Shown: in pieces, positions 16,764 to 25,523 of the stretch | Position numbering within the stretch: the stretch's first letter is position 1 | Layout of the letters: each line of letters starts with the position of its first letter | DNA from: Anaerolineae bacterium | GTDB lineage: Bacteria > Chloroflexota > Anaerolineae > JAFGEY01 | Direction of reading: 5' to 3' | Assembly: GCA_016929775.1 (NCBI GenBank) | Contig: JAFGIE010000029.1 | Location: 1-33,144, forward strand | DNA: 33,144 nucleotides | Made by a program: the position numbers and the translations under genes | The notes under the pieces: model-generated | Seen by the model: the letters and a program-made list of their open reading frames with translations, nothing else | Told to the model about the DNA's origin: nothing | The model's database searches: none

Positions 16764-17849
16764 CTAGACGTTGAATAGGATGTTCATCACGTCGCCATCT
16801 CGCACGACATAGTAGCGTCCCTCGAGCCGCAGTGTGCCGGCGCGACGTGCCTCAGCCAGGGAACCGGCGGCGATCAGGTCGCCGTAGGCGACGACCTCGG
16901 CGCGGATGAAGCCCCGTTCCAGGTCGGAGTGGATCGCACCGGCGGCTTCGACAGCGGTGGCGCCCTGTGGGATCGTCCAGGCGCGGACCTCGTCCTCGCC
17001 GACCGTGAAGAAGGAGTGCAAGCCGAGGAGCTCGTAGCTCTGCCGGATCATGCGGTTCAGACCGAGCTCACCGATCCCGTACTCGTGGAGGAACGCGTCG
17101 GCGTCCGCTGGATCCATCTGCGCGATCTCCATCTCCAGCCCCCCGCGCAGGCAGACAACGCTCGCCTTGCGGTGCGGATAGGGATAGGCTGCCGGGTCAT
17201 CCGTGCCGTCGTCTCCTACGTTCACGACGACCAGGACGGGCTTGGCGCTCAGGAACTGGTATCCCCGGATCCGCTTCTCTTGCGCCGCATCGAGGGGCAC
17301 GTCGCGCAACGGGATCTCTTGCTCGAGGTTCTCCTTGAGCCGCATCAGCAGGTCGAACTCGTCGCGGCTCGCCTGGTTGTCTGGACCGGGCTTGGCGCGG
17401 GACAGGTCGCGCGCCAGACGCTCCATGCGCCGCTCGATGATCGACAAGTCCGAGAACAGGAACTCGTAGTCGAGCGCGGCGAGGTCGCGCAGGGGGTCGA
17501 TCGATCCCTCGGGATGGGGGATCAGGTCATCCTCGAATGCGCGCACGACGTGCAAGAGGGCGTCGTTCTGCGCGATGGCGTTGAGCAGGGCGCCGCTGAG
17601 CCCACCCTCTTGACCAATGCCGATCCGCAGCCCGGCGATGTCGTTGTACTGGATGCGCGCATAGGTCGTCTTGCGGGGATGGAACATGCCGGTCAAATGG
17701 TCGATGCGCGCGTCGGGCACCTCGACTACCGCCACGTTGGTCTCGACCTGCCCGGTGCTAAAGGACGCCGTCTGTGCCTGACTGCGGGTCAGGGCGTTAA
17801 AGACGGTGGTCTTGCTGCTGTTGGGCAGGCCCACGATACCGATCTGCAT
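16764..17849 (-). CDS. ychF: YchF/Obg-type GTPase/ATPase with altered P-loop
   Basis: The 361-residue protein matches the Obg-like YchF length (about 363). It has an N-terminal G domain (G1 GLPNSSKTT, residues 7-15), a central coiled-coil-like helical insert with QYNDIAGL before it, and a C-terminal TGS domain (FFTVGEDEVRAW, then YYVVRDGDVMNILFNV). YchF binds ribosomes and hydrolyses nucleotides, typically preferring ATP. The G1 motif reads G-x4-S-K-T: Ser12 replaces the near-universal Gly before the catalytic Lys13. Other G-domain motifs are atypical (PVLVVVNVGDD in place of NKxE), consistent with ATP preference. ATG 17849 has GGAGG 8 nt upstream. Confidence 0.9.
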   Translation of the reverse strand: MQIGIVGLPNSSKTTVFNALTRSQAQTASFSTGQVETNVAVVEVPDARIDHLTGMFHPRKTTYARIQYNDIAGLRIGIGQEGGLSGALLNAIAQNDALLHVVRAFEDDLIPHPEGSIDPLRDLAALDYEFLFSDLSIIERRMERLARDLSRAKPGPDNQASRDEFDLLMRLKENLEQEIPLRDVPLDAAQEKRIRGYQFLSAKPVLVVVNVGDDGTDDPAAYPYPHRKASVVCLRGGLEMEIAQMDPADADAFLHEYGIGELGLNRMIRQSYELLGLHSFFTVGEDEVRAWTIPQGATAVEAAGAIHSDLERGFIRAEVVAYGDLIAAGSLAEARRAGTLRLEGRYYVVRDGDVMNILFNV

Positions 17850-17915
17850 TGCTCTAGCCTCCATACACGGACAGTGGTAGGGGCGCCCGTTCGCGCTCCT
17901 ACCACGCATCCGCCT

Positions 17916-17944
17916 ATTGTACCACCAGAGTCCGTTCTCGCCAA
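17916..17944 (-). promoter_or_regulatory. Probable promoter of ychF
   Basis: On the minus strand TTGGCG (17939-17944) and TACAAT (17916-17921) are separated by 17 bp. The -35 is weak. RNA would start near 17909, about 60 nt before ychF. Confidence 0.55.
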
Positions 17945-17960
17945 CTGGAGGCGCACGGGT

Positions 17961-17982
17961 CGCGCAGGCGCAAGCCTGCGCG
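17961..17982. terminator. GNRA-capped hairpin between glycosyltransferase and ychF
   Basis: CGCGCAGGC (17961-17969) and GCCTGCGCG (17974-17982) form a perfect 9-bp stem with GCAA loop on the plus strand. It lies about 55 bp after the glycosyltransferase stop. Without a T-tract it is only a possible terminator. Otherwise the 17850-18037 gap holds just the ychF promoter. Confidence 0.35.
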
Positions 17983-18037
17983 GCGCCAAGTGGGCCCTGC
18001 TCGCGTACGCAGAGGGGCAGTGGGACCGGGCAGCCGC

Positions 18038-18715
18038 CTAGCCCCGCAGATGACGCCGGACACGTCTCCTCGCCCGCCATACCATCGACAGGTAGGTCAG
18101 GGCGTGCCGGAGGGGGCGGATGTGGCTGGACTCGCCGGCGTAGATGGTGCGGATGGGCACCCAGTCGATCGCCAGGCCCTCGAGCACGCAAGTCACGATC
18201 ATGTCGACCTCAAAGTGAAAGCCCTTTTCCTGGCTGTCCAATGTGGCCTGCATGAGCCGGCGGGTGACCATGCGATAGCCGCTCTGGTCGTCTGGGATGT
18301 GTTGGCCTACCGCCCACGAGATGAGCGCTGTGCCGATGCTGTTCGCGACGCGCCGCACGAGCGGCATCTGGCCAAAGGTGCGCGCGCCAATGATCATGTC
18401 TGCGCCGCGCTCGGCGTAGGCGCGCAGGAAGAGCGGGATCTCGGCTGGATCGTGCTGCTCGTCGGCATCGAGCATGACGACGGCATCCCACTCGTTGTCC
18501 AGCGCATACCGGAATCCCGCGCGGAGGGCAACGCCTTTACCTTGGTTGGGCGTCTGGCGCACGACGGTTGCACCAGCCTCACGCGCAAGGGAGGCAGTGC
18601 TATCTGTGGAACCGTCGTCGACGACCAGCACGGGCAGATGCTCGCTTGCCTGGTGCACGACACGCGCGATGTGTCCGGCTTCGTTGTAGGCTGGGATCAG
18701 GGCCAGGACCTTCAA
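18038..18715 (-). CDS. GT2-family glycosyltransferase
   Basis: The 225-residue product is a GT-A-fold glycosyltransferase of the dolichol-phosphate mannosyltransferase type. It has ALIPAYNEAGHI at the N-terminus, the nucleotide-binding VVDDGSTDST, the DAVVMLDADEQHDP block (DXD-like) and LISWAVGQHIPDDQSGYRMVTRRL. It probably transfers a sugar from a nucleotide or polyprenyl donor at the cytoplasmic membrane, but it lacks the C-terminal membrane segments of many relatives. The start is TTG 18715, supported by AGAGGTGA just upstream; the in-frame ATG 18760 lies in the promoter region. Confidence 0.88.
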   Translation of the reverse strand: MKVLALIPAYNEAGHIARVVHQASEHLPVLVVDDGSTDSTASLAREAGATVVRQTPNQGKGVALRAGFRYALDNEWDAVVMLDADEQHDPAEIPLFLRAYAERGADMIIGARTFGQMPLVRRVANSIGTALISWAVGQHIPDDQSGYRMVTRRLMQATLDSQEKGFHFEVDMIVTCVLEGLAIDWVPIRTIYAGESSHIRPLRHALTYLSMVWRARRRVRRHLRG

Positions 18716-18748
18716 GGGATCACCTCTCGCATGGTTAGAGTTGCCCCA

Positions 18749-18777
18749 AGCGTACCACACATCCCAGCGCGTGTCAA
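18749..18777 (-). promoter_or_regulatory. Promoter of glycosyltransferase
   Basis: A perfect TTGACA (18772-18777) is 17 bp from TACGCT (18749-18754). RNA would start near 18742, giving a leader of about 27 nt. It lies in the 108-bp gap after valS. Confidence 0.7.
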
Positions 18778-18823
18778 AACCCGGAGCTACGATGTCCTCG
18801 GCGTGCGCCGGCGCACGCGACTC

Positions 18824-21271
18824 CTACCTGAGGAGCTGGACGCCCACCGAGCCCTCCGCGGCGACGCTCTCGAGCCCGGGCGATCGCTCGGCGAGCACGG
18901 CGACCTCGCGTGCGCGGGTCACGCTCTGCAGGTCGGTCTGCGCCTGGCGCAGGGCACGCGCCAACGCCGGGTCCCGGGTCGAGAGCGCGAGACGACGAAG
19001 GTCGGACGCCAGCGACAGCCCGTGCTCGCTCTTGTAGCGGCGCACTGCGGTGGCGACCTGCAGCAGCGCTTGGCCTGCCTCGAGGGCCGACGCGTCCTCG
19101 AGTGCCGGATCGGGCACGGGCCATGGCGATGTGTGCAGTGAAGGCACCTCTGCGGTCGCATACAGCTCGCGGTAGATGCGCTCTGTGACGTGAGGCAAAA
19201 AGGGCGCAAAGAGCTTGAGGACGACGAGCAACAGGTAGTGTAGCGTGAACCGCGCGCCGGGGTGTCCCGCACTCTCTCGGTCATACAGGCGCAGTTTGGC
19301 CATCTCGACATAGTTGTCGGCGAGCTCGGTCCAAAAGAAGGCCTCGACCACGCTCTTGGCAGCGGCGTGCTCGTACGCGGATAGGCGTTCCGTCGCCACG
19401 CCGATGACCTCTTGGGCGCGCGCCAGGATCCAGCGGTCGGCGGCGGTCGTGGCAGGCCAAGCCTGCTGGCGGTCGGGCACACCCTCCGTCAGGAAGCGAG
19501 CGCCAAAACGGGCTACGTTCCACAGCTTGGTGACCAGCTTGTGCCCGAGCTGGATCTTTTGCTCGCTGATCACGGCGTCCTTGCCGAGACCGGTACTTGC
19601 CGCCCAGTAGCGGACGGCATCCGCCGAGTAGGCATCGATCATCTCCTGCGGGGACATCGGCCCGCCCCCACGGCTCTTGCTGATCTTGCCCATGCCCTCA
19701 CCGGCGATCCCCCAGCCCGAGATGGCGACGTCGGACCAGGGCGGGGCGCCAAAGTGATAGAGCGACTTGACGATCGTGTAGAACGTCCAGGTGCGGATAA
19801 TGTCGTGGGCCTGTGGTCGGAGCGCCATCGGGTAGACCTGCCGGTGCAAGTCGGGGTCGTCGAGCCATCCGCCGGCGATCTGCGGGGAGAGCGAGGAGGT
19901 GGCCCAGGTGTCCATCACGTCGGTTTCGGGCGCCAGCGCACGCGAACCGCAGGCGCACGGGCGAGGGGGTACGCTGGTTGTCGGGTCGACGGGCAGCTGG
20001 GCTGGATCTGCGAGCACGATCGCGCCGCATGCGGTGCAGTGCCACACCGGAAAGGGCACGCCAAAGGCGCGCTGGCGCGAAAGGCACCAGTCCCAGTTGA
20101 GGTCCTCGACCCATTGGCGGTAGCGCGCTCCCATGTGGGGCGGGTGCCAGCGGATCTGCTCTCCCGCTGCCAGCAGGGCGTCGCGGTGATCGAGCACACG
20201 CGTGAACCACTGCTCCACCATCAGGTACTCGACCGGCGTATCGCACCGCTCGTGCACGCGCACAGAGTGAGTGAGGGGCTCGGCGTGCAGCACGTGTGCG
20301 CGGGCGTATAGCGCGCGCACGATCTGCTCCCGCCCCTCCGCGGTGTGCAGCCCGGCGTAAGGGCCCGCGGCAGCGGTCAGCGCTCCCGATGGGCCGATCG
20401 CCTCGACCAGGGGCAGGTTGTGGGTGCGCCACCACTGCACGTCCGTCACGTCGCCAAAGGTGCAGCACATCACGGCGCCCGTGCCCTTTTCAGGGTCGGC
20501 GCCACGATCCGGGAGGATGGGGACCTGCTGCCCAAAGAGGGGCACCGTAGCCTGGCGTCCCAGCAGCGCGCGATAGCGTGGGTCCTCGGGGTGCACAAAG
20601 ATCGCGACGCACGCTGGGAGAAGCTCGGGGCGCGTGGTCGCGATGGGCAGGTAGTCGCCATCGTCCAGCGGGAAGGCGATCGTGTAAAAGGTGCTTTCCC
20701 GGTCGAGGTCGTTGAGCTCGGCTTGGGCGATCGCCGTGCGGCACTCTGGACACCAGATCGCGGGTGCCTTGGCGCGGTAGATCAGGCCCCGCTCGTAGAG
20801 CTGCAGGAAGGAGGTCTGGGCGATGCGCACAGCGCGCGGCTCGATCGTGCGATAGGTGTGGCGCCAATCTGCGGACAGGCCAAGCTGCCGCCAGAGCGCG
20901 CCGTACTCGGTGCCTCCCTCGCGACCGATCTCCAGGCAGCGCTGCACGTAGGCCTCGTGACCGACGGCGCCGACGCGTTGGCCTGTCCGTCTCTCGACGT
21001 AGCGCTCGGTGGGCAGGCCATTGTCGTCGTAGCCCATCGGGTAGAAGACGTTGTGACCGCGCATTCGCCAAAAGCGCGCCGAAAAGTCGGTCTGGGTGTA
21101 AGAGTAGGCGTGGCCCAGGTGCAGGTGTCCGGAGACCGTTGCCGGGGGCGTGTCGATCGCGTAGACTGGGCCGGAGTGGTCGCGTCGGAAGTGATAGATG
21201 CCTTGTTCTTCCCACCATGCCTGCAACGCCGGTTCGTCGGTCCTCGGGTTGTACCGCTTGGGGAATCCCAT
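18824..21271 (-). CDS. valS: Valyl-tRNA synthetase, short archaeal-like type
   Basis: The 815-residue class I synthetase charges tRNA-Val. HLGH is at 51-54 within PPATVSGHLHLGHAYSYTQT, and KISKS at 529-533. Zinc-binding-like CPEC and CxxC/CxC segments are present, as is the CP1 editing domain with IATTRPELLPACVA. It lacks a long C-terminal coiled coil and reads like the archaeal/Rickettsia-type ValRS, not the longer bacterial form. ATG 21271 has AGGAGG 5 nt upstream; upstream in-frame residues fall within the T-box terminator. Expression is governed by the T-box leader directly upstream. I judge family with certainty; subtype by motif resemblance only. Confidence 0.95.
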   Translation of the reverse strand: MGFPKRYNPRTDEPALQAWWEEQGIYHFRRDHSGPVYAIDTPPATVSGHLHLGHAYSYTQTDFSARFWRMRGHNVFYPMGYDDNGLPTERYVERRTGQRVGAVGHEAYVQRCLEIGREGGTEYGALWRQLGLSADWRHTYRTIEPRAVRIAQTSFLQLYERGLIYRAKAPAIWCPECRTAIAQAELNDLDRESTFYTIAFPLDDGDYLPIATTRPELLPACVAIFVHPEDPRYRALLGRQATVPLFGQQVPILPDRGADPEKGTGAVMCCTFGDVTDVQWWRTHNLPLVEAIGPSGALTAAAGPYAGLHTAEGREQIVRALYARAHVLHAEPLTHSVRVHERCDTPVEYLMVEQWFTRVLDHRDALLAAGEQIRWHPPHMGARYRQWVEDLNWDWCLSRQRAFGVPFPVWHCTACGAIVLADPAQLPVDPTTSVPPRPCACGSRALAPETDVMDTWATSSLSPQIAGGWLDDPDLHRQVYPMALRPQAHDIIRTWTFYTIVKSLYHFGAPPWSDVAISGWGIAGEGMGKISKSRGGGPMSPQEMIDAYSADAVRYWAASTGLGKDAVISEQKIQLGHKLVTKLWNVARFGARFLTEGVPDRQQAWPATTAADRWILARAQEVIGVATERLSAYEHAAAKSVVEAFFWTELADNYVEMAKLRLYDRESAGHPGARFTLHYLLLVVLKLFAPFLPHVTERIYRELYATAEVPSLHTSPWPVPDPALEDASALEAGQALLQVATAVRRYKSEHGLSLASDLRRLALSTRDPALARALRQAQTDLQSVTRAREVAVLAERSPGLESVAAEGSVGVQLLR

Positions 21272-21316
21272 CGTACCCTCCTCTGTTCCGTTCGACGCCG
21301 CGCGCGGCGTCCAACG

Positions 21317-21353
21317 AAAAAGCCCCACCGTCCCATGAGGACGAGGGGGGCTT
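21317..21353 (-). terminator. T-box terminator hairpin of valS
   Basis: The stem has AAGCCCC/GGGGCTT (21347-21353 with 21320-21326) and CGTCC/GGACG (21339-21343 with 21329-21333) around a small internal loop. Five T residues on the minus strand follow (21317-21321 region). Confidence 0.85.
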
Positions 21354-21605
21354 GCCTCTCGCGGTACCACCTCATTTCGCCGAGCGTTGCTGCGCGGCGC
21401 ACTCTTCCCTGACCAACATCAGGGCATCGCTGTAACGGGCTCACCCGTGCCACTCTACTTCCCACCGGGGTGGGTTTCTTTGGCAGTACGCCCTGAGCGA
21501 CTTGGGCGGAAGCGAGCTGCGGTGGCTCTCAACCGGGCGCCAGCCCGACCACGTCTTCTCTGTCAGCTCCTGGGCCGCCTACTCCTCCCAGGGGGTCTTG
21601 CGGTT
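21317..21605 (-). ncRNA. T-box leader of valS
   Basis: The RNA runs from about 21605 to the valS start. It contains the conserved T-box sequence on the minus strand, AGGTGGTACCGCGAG (21372-21358), where UGGU pairs with the 3' NCCA end of uncharged tRNA. Next is a terminator hairpin. The 5' part has the AGTA and GAGAA-like elements of Stem I. GTG/GTC valine triplets at 21552-21547 are candidate specifiers, but I cannot assign the specifier with certainty. Uncharged tRNA-Val would favour antitermination. Confidence 0.9.
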
Positions 21606-21611
21606 GCCTAC

Positions 21612-21640
21612 AGTATATCCGATCCTCAGGCGGCTGTCAA
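21612..21640 (-). promoter_or_regulatory. Promoter of valS T-box leader
   Basis: On the minus strand TTGACA (21635-21640) and TATACT (21612-21617) are 17 bp apart. The -35 directly abuts the zwf stop codon (21641-21643), so the two transcripts are separated by a minimal gap. Confidence 0.92.
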
Positions 21641-23110
21641 TCACGAGATCGCGAGGAGCGACTCGTGTTCACAGCCTCGGCGCCACTGCCGTCCATCCCG
21701 GGCGAGAAGCGCGGCGGCGTCTGCGGGGCCATCGCTGCCGGGGGCATAGGGGCATGGCTGGCGGGGGACCATGATCGGATCGATCAGGCTCCACGCCAGC
21801 TCGATCTCGTCGCTGCGCGCGAACAGGGAGGCGTCGCCTTGCAGTGCGTCGAGGAGCAGCCGCTCGTACGCCTCGGGGAGGACTTGCTCGCCGAAGCGGT
21901 CGCTGTAGTGGAACTCCATGTCCACCGGCGCGGTACGCATCCCGGCGCCCGGGATCTTGGTCTCGAAGAGGAGGTGTATGCCCTCGTCGGGCTGGATGCA
22001 CATCGAGAGCCGGTTTGGGGCAGGGTCTGTGTTCTCTGGGAAGAGCAAGTGGGGAACCCGCTTGAACTGCAGGGTCACCTCCGTTGACTTGTCGGGCATG
22101 CGCTTGCCGGAGCGCAGGTAAAAGGGCACGCCCTGCCAGCGCCAGTTGTCGATCGAGAGGCGAATCGCGGCATACGTGGGCGTCGTCGACCCGGGGCTGA
22201 CTCCCTCCTCCTCCAGGTAGCCCTCGTATTGGCCAAAGACCACGTCTTCGGGAGCGATCGGGCGTACCGCCTGCAGCACCTTGACCTTTTCGTCGCGCAG
22301 CGCCCGGGCGTTAAAGGCTGAGGGAGGTTCCATCGCCGTCAGCGTCAAGAGCTGCATCAGGTGGTTCTGGAACATGTCCCGCAGGACGCCGGCGTGGTCA
22401 TAGTACCCGGCACGGTGTCCGACCCCAATGCTCTCGTCCATCGTGATCTGCAGATTGTCGACATAGTTGCGGTTCCAGAGCGGCTCAAAGATCGCGTTCC
22501 CGAAGCGAAAGGCGAGCAGGTTCTGGACGGTCTCTTTGCCCAGGTAGTGGTCGATGCGGCAGACCTGTTCCTCGCCAAAGACTTCGTGTACCTGGCGGTT
22601 GAGCCGGCGCGCGCTCTCGAGGTCGTGCCCGAACGGTTTCTCGATGATGATCCTGCGCCAGCCCTGCGGGTCCCGGTTGAGGCCCGCCTCACCCAGGTGC
22701 TCGATGATCGTCGGGTACAGGCTAGGCGGCGTGGAGAGGTAGAACAGGCAGTTCCCGCGTGCGCCGTGCTCCGCATCTAGGCGCGCCAGCTCACGACCGA
22801 CGCGCTGGTAGGTCTCAGGGTCGGCATAGTCACCGCTCAGATAGGCGATCCGGCGGGCAAAGGTCGACCACAGCTCGCACACGCCCGGCTTGAGACGGGC
22901 ATAGTCGACGACGCCGTCATACAACCGGTCGGCGATCTGTTGATCGGTGTAACTGGATCGGGCTACGCCGAGGACGTGGACACTGCGCGGGAGCAGTCCC
23001 TCACATCCCAGGCTGTGCAGCGCCGGGATGAGCTTGCGGCGGGTCAGGTCGCCTGACGCGCCAAAGATCACGACGCTGGCAGGCTCTGCTACGCTGATGC
23101 TAGTCTTCAT
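21641..23110 (-). CDS. zwf: Glucose-6-phosphate 1-dehydrogenase
   Basis: This 489-residue enzyme oxidises glucose-6-phosphate to 6-phosphogluconolactone with NADP, the first oxidative pentose phosphate step. The N-terminal nucleotide motif GASGDLT is at 17-23, IIEKPFGHD precedes the catalytic segment, and RIDHYLGKE (185-193) is the active-site signature with the essential His. Length is normal. ATG 23110 has AAAGGGG 7 nt upstream; the in-frame start 23182 is not supported. It follows lysK by 115 bp on the same strand. No 6-phosphogluconate dehydrogenase or classical lactonase is nearby. It may supply NADPH for LysY, but co-transcription is uncertain. Confidence 0.95.
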   Translation of the reverse strand: MKTSISVAEPASVVIFGASGDLTRRKLIPALHSLGCEGLLPRSVHVLGVARSSYTDQQIADRLYDGVVDYARLKPGVCELWSTFARRIAYLSGDYADPETYQRVGRELARLDAEHGARGNCLFYLSTPPSLYPTIIEHLGEAGLNRDPQGWRRIIIEKPFGHDLESARRLNRQVHEVFGEEQVCRIDHYLGKETVQNLLAFRFGNAIFEPLWNRNYVDNLQITMDESIGVGHRAGYYDHAGVLRDMFQNHLMQLLTLTAMEPPSAFNARALRDEKVKVLQAVRPIAPEDVVFGQYEGYLEEEGVSPGSTTPTYAAIRLSIDNWRWQGVPFYLRSGKRMPDKSTEVTLQFKRVPHLLFPENTDPAPNRLSMCIQPDEGIHLLFETKIPGAGMRTAPVDMEFHYSDRFGEQVLPEAYERLLLDALQGDASLFARSDEIELAWSLIDPIMVPRQPCPYAPGSDGPADAAALLARDGRQWRRGCEHESLLAIS

Positions 23111-23179
23111 CGGTGAACCCCTTTGGCGCCGCCCAGGGGGCGGGACGCCGGTAACGATAGGTTGTCTCCCACTGCGTGC

Positions 23180-23206
23180 CACGCCAGAGGCCGAGCCCTG
23201 GGCGTG
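23180..23206 (-). terminator. Possible hairpin after lysK
   Basis: CACGCC (23180-23185) and GGCGTG (23201-23206) flank a partly complementary core between lysK and zwf. There is no T-tract. It may mark the end of the lysine transcript, but evidence is weak. Confidence 0.25.
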
Positions 23207-23225
23207 CCGGAAGCGACGCGCGGAC

Positions 23226-24302
23226 CTAGAACGCCGTAAGCACCTCGGTCAGGACGGCGATGGCACGATGGTACCCGTCGAGGTCGATGTGCTCGTCGGG
23301 CGTGTGGTCCAAGGCAGCGTCTCCAGGTCCGTAGGCCAAGATCGGGCAGCCCCACACGGGCCCGACCACGTTCATGTCAGAGGTCCCGCTCTTGACCTTG
23401 TAGTGCGCGCGCCCTCCCTGTGCCTGGATCGCGCGCACGAACAGGCGGGCGAGACGGCTGCCCCGGGATGCCCGGTAGGCGATCTCGCGACCGTGGAAGC
23501 GCAGTACGGCGTCGCCTGCGTGCGCGACCAGCGCGTCCTGCAGGCGATCGACGTCGATCGCAGGCGGCAGGCGGAAGCCGACCGCCATGCGCACCTGCTC
23601 GACAAGGCCATCTGAGTCGGTGTGAATCGCGCGCAGCGTGGGCGCCAGCTGGTCGAACATGCGCTCCTGGTCCGCATTGTACGCGTCGGCGTGTGCCACG
23701 ACCTGCTGCCAGAACGCGACCGCCTCCTCGCACGCGCTCTGCGCGGGACCCGCCGTATGCCCTACTGGACGGGACAGCGCATAGTCGAGGAGCAACCGGC
23801 CCTTGTAGCCTACGGTCAGCCCATCCCAAGCGCTCGGTTCGCCCACGACCACGGCGGCGGGGGCTGGGCCCGCAAGGAGAAATCGCGCGCCCTTGGAGGT
23901 CGCCGCTTCTTCCTCGACAGCGCCCACGACCACGGTACGTTTGCCGGGCATTGGGCCGGCAATGGCAGCCGCTGCGACAAAAGCCGCCAACGGTCCCTTG
24001 GCGTCGACGCTGCCGCGCCCGTAGAGTTGCCTTCCGTCGCGGCGCACCGCGATCTCGCCCGGCACCGTGTCGATGTGGCCGAGCAGCAACAGGGTCCTCG
24101 GGCCACTGCCGAGCTCGCCGACGGCATTTCCCGCGCCATCGACGTACGCACGGAAGCCGAGCGACGCCATCTCGTTCACTAGGAAGCGGACTGCTTGTCC
24201 CTCGGCGCCGGAGGGGCTGTAGTGTCGGATCAGGTCGGCGAGCAGTACCTCGGCGTCGGCGCGCGAGAAGGGGCGGCGCCGCTCAGCGTCATCCCTCGTC
24301 AT
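23226..24302 (-). CDS. lysK: LysW-lysine hydrolase (M20-type deacylase)
   Basis: The 358-residue metallopeptidase of the M20 family releases lysine from the LysW carrier in the final step. Metal-ligand motifs are GHIDTVPG (His76, Asp78), GRGSVDAKG (Asp100) and [12 protein letters not shown] (catalytic and ligand Glu, about 130-132). [16 protein letters not shown] and [11 protein letters not shown] are typical of LysK/ArgE-like enzymes. ATG 24302 is preferred because GGGGG lies 5 nt upstream; GTG 24308 is in frame and possible. It overlaps the end of lysJ, so translation is coupled. It is the last lys gene here. Confidence 0.92.
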   Translation of the reverse strand: MTRDDAERRRPFSRADAEVLLADLIRHYSPSGAEGQAVRFLVNEMASLGFRAYVDGAGNAVGELGSGPRTLLLLGHIDTVPGEIAVRRDGRQLYGRGSVDAKGPLAAFVAAAAIAGPMPGKRTVVVGAVEEEAATSKGARFLLAGPAPAAVVVGEPSAWDGLTVGYKGRLLLDYALSRPVGHTAGPAQSACEEAVAFWQQVVAHADAYNADQERMFDQLAPTLRAIHTDSDGLVEQVRMAVGFRLPPAIDVDRLQDALVAHAGDAVLRFHGREIAYRASRGSRLARLFVRAIQAQGGRAHYKVKSGTSDMNVVGPVWGCPILAYGPGDAALDHTPDEHIDLDGYHRAIAVLTEVLTAF

Positions 24303-25476
24303 CGTCACCCCCTGTAGACGGCAGATCGGCAGCCAAGACGTCCGCCAGCGCGGCGACGACGATGTCGAGGTCGGCGTAGCTGATGACCAGCGGCGGCAGG
24401 AGCCGGACCACGGTCGGCCCAGCGGGCAGCGCCAGCACCCCGCGATCGAGGAGCGCCTCGAGGTAGGGCTTGGCGCGGGTGCGGAGCTCGATGCCGATCA
24501 TCAGTCCCATGCCGCGCACCTCGCGGATCAGGGGCAGGTCGAGGGCGATCAGCTGCTGCACGAGGTACTCGCCCTTGGCGTGCGCTTGCGCGGGCAGGTC
24601 CTCGTCCAGGATGGCGTCGATGGTCGCGAGCGCAGCCGCGCAGGCGAGGGGGTTGCCGCCAAAGGTCGAGCCATGGACGCCGGGGCGTAGCCCGTGTACC
24701 TTCGCACCGAGCATCACCGCGCCCATCGGCACCCCGCCGGCGATCCCCTTGGCGAGACAGAGGATGTCGGGCTGGAGGTCGTAGTGCTGGAAGGCAAAAA
24801 GCTTGCCCGTGCGCCCAAAGCCGGTCTGGACCTCGTCGATGATCAGCAAGGCGCCGCGCTCGTCGCACAGGCGGCGCAGGGCGCGCAGGTAGGAGGCGCT
24901 GCCGGGGCGGACGCCGCCTTCTCCCTGAACGACCTCGACCAACACGGCTGCGGTGTCTGCATCTACGGCGCCGTCCAGGCGGTCGACGTTGTCGTAGGGG
25001 ACGTGCGTCACACCGGGGAGGAGCGGCATAAAGGGCGTGCGATAGGCCTTGTTCCAGGTCGTGGAGAGCGCGCCCATCGTCCGCCCGTGGAACCCGCGCA
25101 TCGCGGCGACGATCCCGCGGCGCCCGGTAGAGAGGCGCGCGAACTTGAGCGCGCCCTCGACCGCTTCGGCGCCCGAGTTGCACAGGAAGGCGCGCTCGAG
25201 TCCCGTGATCTCGGCGAGGCGCGCCAGGAGGCGGGCACGGGTCTCGCTGTAAAAGGTCCCCGGGCAGGTGACCAGCTGTCCCGCCTGGCGGCAGATCGCT
25301 TCGGTGACCGATGGGTGGCAGTGCCCGACGATGGACACGCCGTGTCCGCCCACGCAGTCGATGTACAGCCGCCCGGCATCGTCCCACACGTGGGCGCCCT
25401 GACCACGGGTCAGGACGATCTCTCGCTTGGAGTAGGTATCTGCAGCGTGTCGGCGCTCCAGTTCGATCGTGTCCAC
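24289..25476 (-). CDS. lysJ: LysW-aminoadipate semialdehyde aminotransferase
   Basis: The 395-residue PLP-dependent class III aminotransferase converts LysW-bound aminoadipate semialdehyde to LysW-lysine with glutamate as donor. CNSGAEAVEGALK lies near the middle, IIDEVQTGFGRTGK supplies the Asp that contacts PLP, and LAKGIAGGVPMG holds Lys243. GTG 25476 is selected since AGGAG is 5 nt upstream and the length then matches known LysJ; the in-frame ATG overlapping lysZ lacks an SD. The enzyme is of the ArgD/LysJ class and may also serve arginine synthesis, but that is not shown. Confidence 0.93.
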   Translation of the reverse strand: MDTIELERRHAADTYSKREIVLTRGQGAHVWDDAGRLYIDCVGGHGVSIVGHCHPSVTEAICRQAGQLVTCPGTFYSETRARLLARLAEITGLERAFLCNSGAEAVEGALKFARLSTGRRGIVAAMRGFHGRTMGALSTTWNKAYRTPFMPLLPGVTHVPYDNVDRLDGAVDADTAAVLVEVVQGEGGVRPGSASYLRALRRLCDERGALLIIDEVQTGFGRTGKLFAFQHYDLQPDILCLAKGIAGGVPMGAVMLGAKVHGLRPGVHGSTFGGNPLACAAALATIDAILDEDLPAQAHAKGEYLVQQLIALDLPLIREVRGMGLMIGIELRTRAKPYLEALLDRGVLALPAGPTVVRLLPPLVISYADLDIVVAALADVLAADLPSTGGDDDEG

Positions 25477-25523
25477 GGCGTCTCCTCTGCCTCCCGTCCG
25501 GCGGTCGACCGCCGGCGCGCGCA

